This document shows, piece after piece, positions 33,273 to 40,793 of a DNA stretch of 64,000 nt. This stretch comes from Lacrimispora xylanisolvens. Lineage in GTDB: Bacteria > Bacillota > Clostridia > Lachnospirales > Lachnospiraceae. Location: the NCBI RefSeq assembly GCF_002934545.1, contig NZ_PTJA01000001.1:124001-188000 (forward strand). The letters are read 5' to 3'. The stretch's first letter is position 1, and the number at the start of each line of letters is the position of its first letter. The translations under genes and the position numbers were made by a program. The notes under the pieces were generated by a model. The model saw only the letters and a program-made list of their open reading frames with translations. It had not been told where the DNA came from and did not search any database.

Positions 33273-34727
33273 TTAAATATAGAAATCGACTGCAGAATAA
33301 GAAAACTGTTCCGTCAGGGTTCTTCCGCCTGAAGCAAAAAGCAGTTCAATGTTTTTCGTATTACCGCTTTTTAAGCTGTCTGTAAAACGGTCAATAAGAA
33401 TGGAATATTTCTCGTAATCAGAAAGCTCCTTTACATTGGTTGCATACTGGGGGATGTTATCAAACTGCTCCCAATAGAGTTTTTCGGAATAGAAACCACC
33501 CTTGCTGTTATATTGGCTTTTAAAATCACTTACTGCCTGCTGGGCGCCCTTTTGAAATGCTGCTTTTATGTCATTGCTATCCTGATACTGATCCAGTGTA
33601 TAACGATAAATCCTGCTTATCGCCTCTCTGTTTAATGAATGCTTTATCCCTGGTAAATTCGTTCTGTCTGCAGCATTGGCCAGGTTCTCGTCAAGGCGGT
33701 TTATATATTTGTCCATATAGACATTGGCTGAGTTTTTTATAAGGGAAGACATCTCTGCACCAATGCCTGTTTTTCTTATTAATAAATCTGTCTTCATTGA
33801 CTGAAGCGCCAAATCCAGGCCGATGCGGGTTTCTTCGTCGGGAAATAGTTCCATTTGTATGGAATTGTATTGCTTTGAACTTTCTGAGGCAAATAATCCT
33901 GCAACAGCAAGATCCCGGAGAGAGTATGTACTGCTTTCAGCATCAGAACTGTCGGAGGTTTTTAATGTGCTGTTTTTGGATACGGCGTATTCCCGCAGCC
34001 TGGCTGCCATGTAGGAATCATCGGTTCTCAGCCACTCTTCACCCTGGTTTTCAATACCAGAGTAATCACCAGCTTCTTTTAACATGTCCTCATATTCAGC
34101 AGTTCGGTTTTCAATTCCTGAAAGCATGCTTTGATACATCTTTTCTTTTGAATCACTGGAACCCAGGGATTCGTAAAAACTGCCAACAGTCTTGGAGTAT
34201 GAAGTTGCGAGAGTTTCTTTTGATTTCTGATAGAGATCTTCAAGTCGGGTCAGATTCTCTTCTTTTTGGGTTCCGGTAAATGAGTTTTGTATGTAATCTT
34301 TTAAATAAACATATCTGGAAGATAAGTAATCTACCTTGTTATTAAGTTTATCCGCATTATTAAAATCAATTTTCATATCGCTTAAATCGCTTGTCAAGCC
34401 GAACCAGTCGATATCCTTTGACTTTTCTGCCTTTGCCAGGTATTGGGCGTAGTCTTTTAGTTCATCAGCAGTCACTTTATCTCTCTGAATAAGGCGGAGC
34501 GGCGAATCGGAATTGTCGATAACGGTTCCGTCCTTGATCTTTATATCTGCCCGGTACTGCTTCATATATTGGTCAAGCAGCGCATCCTCCTTTGTGTAGG
34601 AATCCTTTTCAGATGGTGATTGAAAAATTATCCTGCTCAAAGATTCATCTCTTGGTGCGATTTCATAAGAAGTAATTCCTTTTAAGTATTTCATTTGGTT
34701 TCCGTTAGATAAGCTTGATATTCTCAT
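33273..34727 (-). CDS. Unknown 484-aa protein, largely helical, no signal peptide
   Basis: A 484-residue protein starting MRISSLSNGNQMKYLKG. It is rich in Ser, Asn, Lys and Glu, mostly predicted helical, with no membrane helix, signal peptide or cysteine, and ends in an aromatic SAVDFYI. The MRIS start and the composition resemble flagellar export substrates such as FlgL or hook-associated proteins, but I see no family signature. AAAGGGAGGA precedes the ATG. The mRNA appears to start from a consensus promoter 210 bases upstream and must pass an intrinsic terminator, so expression is probably switched by the leader RNA. Function unknown. Confidence 0.7.
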   Translation of the reverse strand: MRISSLSNGNQMKYLKGITSYEIAPRDESLSRIIFQSPSEKDSYTKEDALLDQYMKQYRADIKIKDGTVIDNSDSPLRLIQRDKVTADELKDYAQYLAKAEKSKDIDWFGLTSDLSDMKIDFNNADKLNNKVDYLSSRYVYLKDYIQNSFTGTQKEENLTRLEDLYQKSKETLATSYSKTVGSFYESLGSSDSKEKMYQSMLSGIENRTAEYEDMLKEAGDYSGIENQGEEWLRTDDSYMAARLREYAVSKNSTLKTSDSSDAESSTYSLRDLAVAGLFASESSKQYNSIQMELFPDEETRIGLDLALQSMKTDLLIRKTGIGAEMSSLIKNSANVYMDKYINRLDENLANAADRTNLPGIKHSLNREAISRIYRYTLDQYQDSNDIKAAFQKGAQQAVSDFKSQYNSKGGFYSEKLYWEQFDNIPQYATNVKELSDYEKYSILIDRFTDSLKSGNTKNIELLFASGGRTLTEQFSYSAVDFYI

Positions 34728-34768
34728 ATGTCCTCCCTTTAATCTTTTGTATGGTTCTGTAAAAAATT

Positions 34769-34811
34769 AAATAAAAAACTCCTCACCAAATAAAAAATCC
34801 AGGTGAGGAGT
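34769..34811 (-). terminator. Terminator inside the leader of the 484-aa gene
   Basis: On the minus strand ACTCCTCACC (34811-34802) pairs with GGTGAGGAGT (34787-34778), followed by TTTTTTATTTAATTTTTT. It lies 50 bases before the start codon of the gene. Confidence 0.85.
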
Positions 34812-34934
34812 AAACTTCAGTTCTCTTAAAAAATGTTTCAACACATTCGATTTCCGGTATTGATATGATAGTCCCCCAGACCATAACTATTGTTTGCAAC
34901 GTTATTTTCTCATATACGCATATCTCGTCGTCTA
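34770..34934 (-). ncRNA. Structured leader RNA (riboswitch- or attenuator-like), unidentified
   Basis: From a predicted start near 34934 the minus-strand RNA can form a three-way junction: P1 GATATG (34924-34919) with CATATC (34867-34862), P2 within 34905-34883 (ATAAC...GTTAT with TTG/CAA inside) and P3 within 34882-34870 (GGTC...GACT around TGGGG). A terminator follows, then the 484-aa gene. I compared it by eye with c-di-GMP-I and -II, purine, THF, fluoride, guanidine and T-box consensus sequences and saw no match. It could instead be an independent small RNA. Confidence 0.55.
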
Positions 34935-34940
34935 GAGTAA

Positions 34941-34969
34941 ATTATAAACGATGCCACCGTCTGTGTCAA
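34941..34969 (-). promoter_or_regulatory. Perfect sigma-A promoter of the leader RNA
   Basis: On the minus strand TTGACA (34969-34964), exactly 17 bases, TATAAT (34946-34941): full consensus at both hexamers. It starts 12 bases after the end of the superoxide reductase gene. Confidence 0.9.
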
Positions 34970-34980
34970 CAAAGGTACCA

Positions 34981-35373
34981 CTATGCCTCTGTCTTCCAGA
35001 AGCCGTGAAGATTACATACCGCATATGCCGCTTTAGGAGAGTCTCCTTCTTCTAAAGTGAAGTGGGCGATTGGCTGGCAATCAGGGGTTAAATGAATTCT
35101 CATCATACACCCGGCGTTTGTTTCAAGCATAATACAGGTAATGCTGTGTTCTGCTGTCATAGGGTGAAGCACGCTTCCCACTGAGATGGTGACATGAAGA
35201 CCATTTGTCTCCAGAACAGGAGCGTGCTTTTCCGCAGCTCCATCGGATGTGTTGGGTTCTAACACCTCAAAGGGTTTTAAGCTGTCAGGAATGGCGGCAT
35301 TGGGTGTTCCCAGAATTGCTTCCAGTATGACATTTCGATTCTTATCGGTAAAAAATAACGGTTTTTGTATCAT
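34981..35373 (-). CDS. Superoxide reductase (desulfoferrodoxin family, centre II only)
   Basis: A 130-residue iron protein that reduces superoxide to peroxide without making oxygen. The centre II ligands are all present: His50, His70 (in LHPM), His76, Cys120 and His123 (in CNLHGFWK). The N-terminal part aligns in length with the desulforedoxin domain but lacks its four cysteines, so centre I is absent. I start at the ATG at 35373, 7 bases after AGGAGG; longer frames upstream overlap the divergent gene. It fits oxygen defence in an anaerobe together with nox. Confidence 0.88.
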   Translation of the reverse strand: MIQKPLFFTDKNRNVILEAILGTPNAAIPDSLKPFEVLEPNTSDGAAEKHAPVLETNGLHVTISVGSVLHPMTAEHSITCIMLETNAGCMMRIHLTPDCQPIAHFTLEEGDSPKAAYAVCNLHGFWKTEA

Positions 35374-35440
35374 TGTTTTCCTCCTGTCATAAATTCTTCT
35401 TTTTTGCCTCATACTAATAAAAAAGAAAAGAGGTGCAGGT

Positions 35441-35872
35441 ATGAGTGCTGATGCAGAATTACTTAATTTCATTTATCAGAATTCCCAAATGGGAGTGGAA
35501 ACATTACACCAACTTTTACCAATGACGGATAATGAGGCTTTTAAAAAGCAGCTTCATGCACAATTGAAGGAGTATACCGGTATTCATGAAGAGGCGAAGG
35601 AGCTGTTAAACAAAAATGGATGCCAGGAAAAAGAAATAGGGCAGATTCAAAAAATCATGACCTACTTAGCCATTGATATGAAGACCATGACTGATAAAAG
35701 TGCTTCTCATATGGCTGAGATGCTGATACTTGGCAGTGTACGGGGTATTATTGACTGTATCAAGCGAATCCGCCAGTATGAGGGAGATGCTGAAAAAGAA
35801 ATTGTGGATTTGATGAAGCGGCTGCTGAAATTTGAAGAAAATAATGTGGAACAGCTGAAGTCATCTCTTTAG
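35441..35872 (+). CDS. Putative four-helix bundle protein (ferritin-like/DUF2383-like)
   Basis: A 143-residue all-helical protein with repeated E/H-rich helices (YTGIHEEAKELL, LKFEENNVEQL) suggesting a ferritin-like or DUF2383-type bundle that may bind a metal. It is divergent from superoxide reductase with 67 bases between the start codons, which supports a stress-related role. AGAGGTG precedes the ATG. It ends at a strong terminator. The fold call is from pattern only. Confidence 0.6.
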   Translation: MSADAELLNFIYQNSQMGVETLHQLLPMTDNEAFKKQLHAQLKEYTGIHEEAKELLNKNGCQEKEIGQIQKIMTYLAIDMKTMTDKSASHMAEMLILGSVRGIIDCIKRIRQYEGDAEKEIVDLMKRLLKFEENNVEQLKSSL

Positions 35873-35883
35873 TCTGTTATAAC

Positions 35884-35938
35884 AAAAGCTGCATATAAAA
35901 ACCCTGGAAAAAATCAGGTTTTTATATGCAGCTTTTTA
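35884..35938. terminator. Long bidirectional terminator
   Basis: AAAAGCTGCATATAAAAACC (35884-35903) pairs perfectly with the segment GGTTTTTATATGCAGCTTTT (35917-35936). It serves both convergent genes. Confidence 0.9.
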
Positions 35939-37555
35939 ATGGATTTTACTAGCTGCGTAATGGGCAGGATACCATTTCTGAAACCATTTGGTAAAGCATC
36001 CCAACAGGAAAGGAAGTGCCGTGTTTATGATGCTTAAAGGTACTTTATGATCTGAAAAAAGAAATAAATAAGTCCACAAGGGAGTAACCAGATACAGAAT
36101 CCCCCAGCATGCCGTTAAAATTCGGTTGGTTTTTATGAATAGAGGATTCTTTAAAGCAGTTTTTCCTCCATATTCTTTCATGGAATAGTATGCGGTCAGG
36201 GGAATTTCTAAAAATACAGTTACAGACCACATGAGCCCGAATATGAGATAGGATACGGGCACTAAAACCACGGGCGAAAAACCTGATATGGCAAGGACTC
36301 CAAGAAATGCCGTAGTAAACCCTGAAAATACTTCAAATACAGTGGGCTGATACCGGAAAAAGAAGACAGGTATGGTTGAACTGATCAAAATCGAAAGAAT
36401 ACCCCCCAAGACAGGTTGAGTAATACCTATAAACCAGAGAGGAAACCATGGGAGCAGCATCAGAGTCATGTTGCTTTTCTTTTCTGGAACAACCTGTTGA
36501 ATATCGTGTTTTGATGGAGAACCCAGATAATCATCCCAGTGAAGCATCAGCTGAAAATCGCCATCAACCTGATAGAGATGTTTCATTAACGCAGTCTGAC
36601 CGTCAATTTCGCCTTTTGCAATGCTCATCCATACAGAAAGAGGAGTTGATATTCGGGTGGTAAAAGGCTGAAAGTCCTGAGTTAAAACCTTACAGCCGTC
36701 TTTTCCCATGATTAACTGGACGGTTTTATCTTCATCAGTATAATGCATTTCCAAAATAAGGTCTTTTCCGTTCCATGAGTCCTTTTGGTAGAGTGCGGCC
36801 ATCTGTCTGGTAAACGTAATTGCTGGATGGGACTTCTCCTGTACTCTGTTCTGATCCGGTGGCTCAATTCCCCAACTGGCATCTGCCATACGTTCAAATA
36901 CGTCTCTTGGAAAAATAAGCTGAGAAAGCAAACTTCTGGTTTCTTTGGTGATACTGCCTGCTGCAAACTCTCTGCCTGCAGCACGGACATACTCTAAATA
37001 TTCCTCTGTACGATTTTTTAATTCAGGTACACTAAAAAGCTCTCCCTGGCCGCAGTATATAGATTCATAACTTCCTTCACCCAGGTGACGAGAAAACTGT
37101 GCGTCAATGGAATCGTAATTGCCTTCCGCTGTATAGAAACCGCAGGTTGAGATTAGTACATAACGCTTGTCAGACATATCATACCGGGAGGGATGAGCGC
37201 CGCTGTGAGAGCCACTTTTCATGAAAGGTAAGACCATAGGAAGCTGTCTGTCTATTAGTGCCTTTAACGGGGAAGGAAATCCAAAATAATAGAGAGGAAA
37301 GCTATATATTAATACATCAGCAGATAGAATTTTTTCTATAACCACTGTCATATCATCGGAAATGCAGCATTTTCCAGGGGTCTCCTTCCAACAGTGAAAG
37401 CAGCCGATACACGGTTTGATGTCCAGCTTTGAAACTGTCAGGGTCTCAGATTGTACCGTTGATGTTTCCTTCATTCCCTGAAGGAATGCTTCTGTCAGTT
37501 TCAGGGAATTGCTTTTAGTACCTTTGGGACTTCCGTTGATAATCAGGACATTCAT
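35936..37555 (-). CDS. Fusion: NADPH-dependent FMN reductase, SCP2-like domain and membrane domain
   Basis: A 539-residue protein. Residues 1-190 are a flavodoxin-like FMN reductase (NGSPKGTKSNS phosphate loop; Cys-rich CIGCFHCWKETPGKC near 49-63, as in iron-sulfur flavoprotein relatives). About 215-345 resembles an SCP2 sterol-carrier domain (a lipid-binding fold), and 355-530 holds four to five membrane helices. The ATG at 37555 overlaps the PadR stop as ATGA, so the two genes are translationally coupled. PadR genes often control neighbours that handle toxic lipophilic compounds; a membrane-bound reductase of a hydrophobic substrate would fit, by inference. Confidence 0.7.
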   Translation of the reverse strand: MNVLIINGSPKGTKSNSLKLTEAFLQGMKETSTVQSETLTVSKLDIKPCIGCFHCWKETPGKCCISDDMTVVIEKILSADVLIYSFPLYYFGFPSPLKALIDRQLPMVLPFMKSGSHSGAHPSRYDMSDKRYVLISTCGFYTAEGNYDSIDAQFSRHLGEGSYESIYCGQGELFSVPELKNRTEEYLEYVRAAGREFAAGSITKETRSLLSQLIFPRDVFERMADASWGIEPPDQNRVQEKSHPAITFTRQMAALYQKDSWNGKDLILEMHYTDEDKTVQLIMGKDGCKVLTQDFQPFTTRISTPLSVWMSIAKGEIDGQTALMKHLYQVDGDFQLMLHWDDYLGSPSKHDIQQVVPEKKSNMTLMLLPWFPLWFIGITQPVLGGILSILISSTIPVFFFRYQPTVFEVFSGFTTAFLGVLAISGFSPVVLVPVSYLIFGLMWSVTVFLEIPLTAYYSMKEYGGKTALKNPLFIKTNRILTACWGILYLVTPLWTYLFLFSDHKVPLSIINTALPFLLGCFTKWFQKWYPAHYAASKIH

Positions 37556-38100
37556 TCCAGTTCCTCCAGTTTTTTTATGGACCGTTTGGCCCAGTCTATA
37601 CACATTTGAATATAGCAGTAACCAAAATCTGCAGAAAGTTCCCAATATAGTTTTTGTTCCGATCCTACAAGATTGCCATACTGGCCGATGCTGCCAGGAA
37701 TTTGCTGCATTTCACTTTTATATTGACTGCAGTCGTTAATAAAATCAGACAGCATATGAATGCATTCTTTGGGGGGTCTGCAGCCGGAAAAGAAAACTTT
37801 CATTAAAAATGCATTTTTATTGCCCTTGGATAATTCATCATTCTCCTGGGACAACCAGCATAAAAATTCATCTTTTCCTTTTGATGTTATAGAATATATT
37901 TTTTTACTGGGTTTTTCTGTCTGGATAATGATTTCGCAGGTGACAAACTCCTTCTTCTCCAGTTTATTAAGCTCTAAATAGATCTGGCTGGTCTGTGCAT
38001 ACCAGAAAAACCGGACGGACGAGCTAAATGCCTTGGCCAGATCGTATCCGGTCATGCTTTGATAAGATAAAAAACCTAATATGCTGTGGCTTAGGGACAT
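37552..38100 (-). CDS. PadR family transcriptional regulator
   Basis: A 182-residue PadR protein (Vir-type C-terminal extension): the N-terminal winged helix contains ILGFLSYQSMTGYDLAKAF and the wing YSITSKGKDEF; the C-terminal helix is the dimerisation arm. It is upstream of and overlaps the flavoprotein fusion gene. A 22-base inverted repeat starts 16 bases before its ATG and is probably its own operator. AAAGGAGA precedes the ATG. Confidence 0.88.
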   Translation of the reverse strand: MSLSHSILGFLSYQSMTGYDLAKAFSSSVRFFWYAQTSQIYLELNKLEKKEFVTCEIIIQTEKPSKKIYSITSKGKDEFLCWLSQENDELSKGNKNAFLMKVFFSGCRPPKECIHMLSDFINDCSQYKSEMQQIPGSIGQYGNLVGSEQKLYWELSADFGYCYIQMCIDWAKRSIKKLEELE

Positions 38101-38115
38101 AAATGTATCTCCTTT

Positions 38116-38137
38116 TATATTATAATTTTATAATATA
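38116..38137 (-). promoter_or_regulatory. PadR operator candidate
   Basis: TATATTATAA (38116-38125), two bases, TTATAATATA (38128-38137): a perfect 10-base inverted repeat next to the padR start. It also contains -10-like sequences. Confidence 0.6.
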
Positions 38138-38211
38138 ATAATATTGGAATATGGTCAAGATAAAAAATGTTAATATTATATATTTTTTTCCAAAAATTTT
38201 AAAAACTTGTC

Positions 38212-38240
38212 TTGACAATTGGAATAAAATCTTGTAAAAT
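38212..38240 (+). promoter_or_regulatory. Promoter of the tRNA-Phe/tRNA-Gly unit
   Basis: TTGACA (38212-38217), 17 bases, TAAAAT (38235-38240). Confidence 0.8.
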
Positions 38241-38262
38241 TACTGATGTTGCAGGAGAATAA

Positions 38263-38335
<73 letters not shown>

Positions 38336-38376
38336 CTGTGCTTCTGAAGCACATTTGAAATATTTCTGAAATCCTT

Positions 38377-38447
38377 GCGGGTGTAGTTCAATGGTAGAAC
38401 ACTAGCCTTCCAAGCTAGATACGTGGGTTCGATTCCCATCACCCGCT
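38377..38447 (+). tRNA. tRNA-Gly (anticodon TCC)
   Basis: 71 bases. GCGGGTG pairs with CACCCGC, the anticodon loop is CTTCCAA, and the T-arm is GTGGGTTCGATTCCCAT. Discriminator base is T. Confidence 0.95.
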
Positions 38448-38455
38448 TCTTACTG

Positions 38456-38494
38456 AAAACGGGAAACTTCAATTTTGAGGTTTCCCGTTTTTGT
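38456..38494 (+). terminator. Terminator of the tRNA pair
   Basis: AAAACGGGAAAC (38456-38467) pairs perfectly with GTTTCCCGTTTT (38480-38491). Confidence 0.9.
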
Positions 38495-38810
38495 GCTGTT
38501 AAAAGCGAACCATGATCAAATCAGATGTTATTAGTTAAAAATATATCGTAACATACCATCTGTTTTCTACCCACCTGTCAATTCAGGACCTTATAATCGT
38601 TAAGAACATGTCGAGGTATTCATTTTCCCCCTTTTTAATTGAATTTAGTAGAAATAAATTTAGTCAAAGCAGATAGCAGCTTTTGATTGCCTCTCATTAA
38701 ATGACAGATAATATGATTAAAAGTTTTAACAAGCAAGTTAATATATATTGTTAAATAATAATCGTTAAAAGATAAATAAATATCAATGAAATGTGAAAAA
38801 AATAATTAAA
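38495..38810. other. AT-rich gap without a gene
   Basis: About 316 bases with no supported gene. It has low-complexity A/T and two copies of ATAATCGTTAA (38593-38603 and 38758-38768), possibly regulator sites for the aldehyde dehydrogenase gene. Confidence 0.4.
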
Positions 38811-38838
38811 TTGACAGTTATAAAATTAAGCCTATAAT
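38811..38838 (+). promoter_or_regulatory. Promoter of the aldehyde dehydrogenase gene
   Basis: TTGACA (38811-38816), 16 bases, TATAAT (38833-38838), giving a leader of about 60 bases. Confidence 0.8.
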
Positions 38839-38905
38839 GATTATACATGAGTATGGGCAATGTCAGGCCAATAAAAGATATCAGAATGAAAGCGAGGAAA
38901 AGCAT

Positions 38906-40393
38906 ATGAAGGATATTACACTTCAGGATACATATCAATTATTTATAGGTGGAGAGTGGAAACCTGCTTCCGACGGAAAAACATTTACCGTTACCTGTCC
39001 AGCAGACGGCAGAGTACTGGCTCAGTGTGCAGAAGCGACGAAGGAAGATGTGGATGATGCGGTAAAAGCAGCATGGAAGGCTTTTGAAACATGGAAGAAT
39101 GTTCCGGTTAACCAGAGAGCAGCTATCTTAAATAAAATTGCAGATATCATTGATGCAAACAAAGAGCATCTGGCTATGGTTGAAACACTGGACAATGGAA
39201 AACCAATCAGGGAGACTTTAAATGTGGATATCCCCCTGGCTGCCCAGCACTTCCGTTATTTTGCCGGCTGTATCATGGCAGAGGAAGGAAGCGCCAGTAT
39301 ATTGGGAGATAATATGCTAAGCCTTATTTTAAAAGAACCCATTGGCGTGGTCGGTCAGATCGTTCCCTGGAACTTCCCGTTTTTAATGGCTGCCTGGAAG
39401 CTGGCGCCTGTTCTTGCAAGCGGCTGCTGTACTGTATTTAAGACCTCCAGCACAACTCCTTTAAGTGTATTTGAGCTGGCAAGACTGATTCAGGATGTAA
39501 TTCCGGCAGGTGTATTTAATGTAATCTCAGGAGGCGGTTCCAGATCAGGACAGTATATGCTGGAGCATCCTGGCTTCAGAAAACTGGCTTTCACAGGATC
39601 TACCGATGTGGGAAGAAATGTAGCCCTGGCTGCAGCAGAAAAGCTGATTCCTGCAACCTTGGAGCTGGGCGGTAAGTCGGCCAATATATTCTTTAATGAC
39701 TGCGACTGGGAGATGGCAATGGATGGTGTACAGCTTGGGATCTTATTTAATCAGGGTCAGGTATGCTGCGCAGGTTCCAGAGTATTTGTACAGGAGGATA
39801 TTTACGACCGTTTTGTAAAGGAAGCTGTGGAGCGGTTTAACAAAGTGAAGGTTGGACTCCCGTGGGAGGAAGATACTCAGATGGGCAGCCAGATTAATAA
39901 AGGACATTTGCAGAAAATATTAGGATATGTTGAGATCGGTAAAGAAGAAGGTGCCAAGGTTCTGTGCGGAGGTGAGGCATTTACAGAAGATGGTCTTGAG
40001 AATGGTGCATTTCTCCGTCCCACTCTTCTTGGAGATGTGACCAACGATATGAGAGTGGCAAAAGAAGAGATCTTCGGACCGGTTGCATGCATTATCAAAT
40101 TTAAAACGGAAGATGAAGTGATTGCCATGGCCAATGATAGTGAATTCGGACTGGGCGGAGCGGTATGGACCAGAGACATAAACCGTGCAATACGCGTGGC
40201 AAGAGCTGTGGAAACAGGACGTATGTGGGTCAATACCTACAATGCAATCCCGGAGGGAGCACCTTTTGGCGGATATAAGACTTCCGGAGTTGGACGTGAA
40301 ACTCATAAGGTAATGCTGGAGCATTATACCCAGACAAAGAATATTATGATTAATTTAAGTGAAGCGCCTTCAGGTTTTTATCCCGTTAAATAA
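38906..40393 (+). CDS. NAD(P)-dependent aldehyde dehydrogenase
   Basis: A 495-residue ALDH of normal length that oxidises an aldehyde to the acid. The catalytic Cys287 (in GQVCCAG) and general base Glu253 (in LELGGKS) are present, and the VPWNFP motif near 154 binds the cofactor. I start at the ATG at 38906 after GCGAGGAAAA; the longer frame would start at the promoter itself. It is monocistronic, with its own promoter and terminator. The aldehyde is unknown; it may serve the operon downstream. Confidence 0.93.
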   Translation: MKDITLQDTYQLFIGGEWKPASDGKTFTVTCPADGRVLAQCAEATKEDVDDAVKAAWKAFETWKNVPVNQRAAILNKIADIIDANKEHLAMVETLDNGKPIRETLNVDIPLAAQHFRYFAGCIMAEEGSASILGDNMLSLILKEPIGVVGQIVPWNFPFLMAAWKLAPVLASGCCTVFKTSSTTPLSVFELARLIQDVIPAGVFNVISGGGSRSGQYMLEHPGFRKLAFTGSTDVGRNVALAAAEKLIPATLELGGKSANIFFNDCDWEMAMDGVQLGILFNQGQVCCAGSRVFVQEDIYDRFVKEAVERFNKVKVGLPWEEDTQMGSQINKGHLQKILGYVEIGKEEGAKVLCGGEAFTEDGLENGAFLRPTLLGDVTNDMRVAKEEIFGPVACIIKFKTEDEVIAMANDSEFGLGGAVWTRDINRAIRVARAVETGRMWVNTYNAIPEGAPFGGYKTSGVGRETHKVMLEHYTQTKNIMINLSEAPSGFYPVK

Positions 40394-40413
40394 TAATTCT
40401 CAATAAATAGGTT

Positions 40414-40453
40414 ATGCCGTGTACAGTTTTTATTGCTGTACACGGCATTTTTT
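40414..40453 (+). terminator. Terminator of the aldehyde dehydrogenase gene
   Basis: ATGCCGTGTACAG (40414-40426) pairs perfectly with CTGTACACGGCAT (40436-40448), then TTTTT. Confidence 0.92.
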
Positions 40454-40653
40454 ATGCCCGTATATCAGGAATGAAACAAAAAAATGGGAAAGAAATCAGG
40501 AAGTTTTTGACTTAATAAAACAAAGTGTGCCAAAATGATACATTTGTATTACGATCTCTATCTAAAACCAATAAAATAACCAAAATAAATGTGTAAAATA
40601 ACCAATAAAAACGCTGAAAATGATAAATATTAGTTAATATGCACAAAAATTCA

Positions 40654-40682
40654 TTGCATTGCAGGCATGCAAATGATATACT
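40654..40682 (+). promoter_or_regulatory. Promoter with inverted repeat before the cyuA-liv-dha operon
   Basis: TTGCAT (40654-40659), 17 bases, TATACT (40677-40682). TTGCAT is also the left arm of an inverted repeat with ATGCAA (40667-40672). Upstream, 40454-40650 is A-rich with two copies of ACCAATAAAA and no gene. Confidence 0.5.
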
Positions 40683-40793
40683 GAATTCATAAAAGAACTA
40701 CATAAATCTACAAAAAACGACAAGAAAACAAGCATAAAAATGAATGATGCAGCAATTAGCAGTAACACAGCAGATCGGAGGAGCATGCAGAAA

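Noticed and set aside
34770-34934. Leader RNA as a c-di-GMP riboswitch
   Set aside because: Attractive beside a chemoreceptor, but the conserved GEMM-I and GEMM-II bases are not present.
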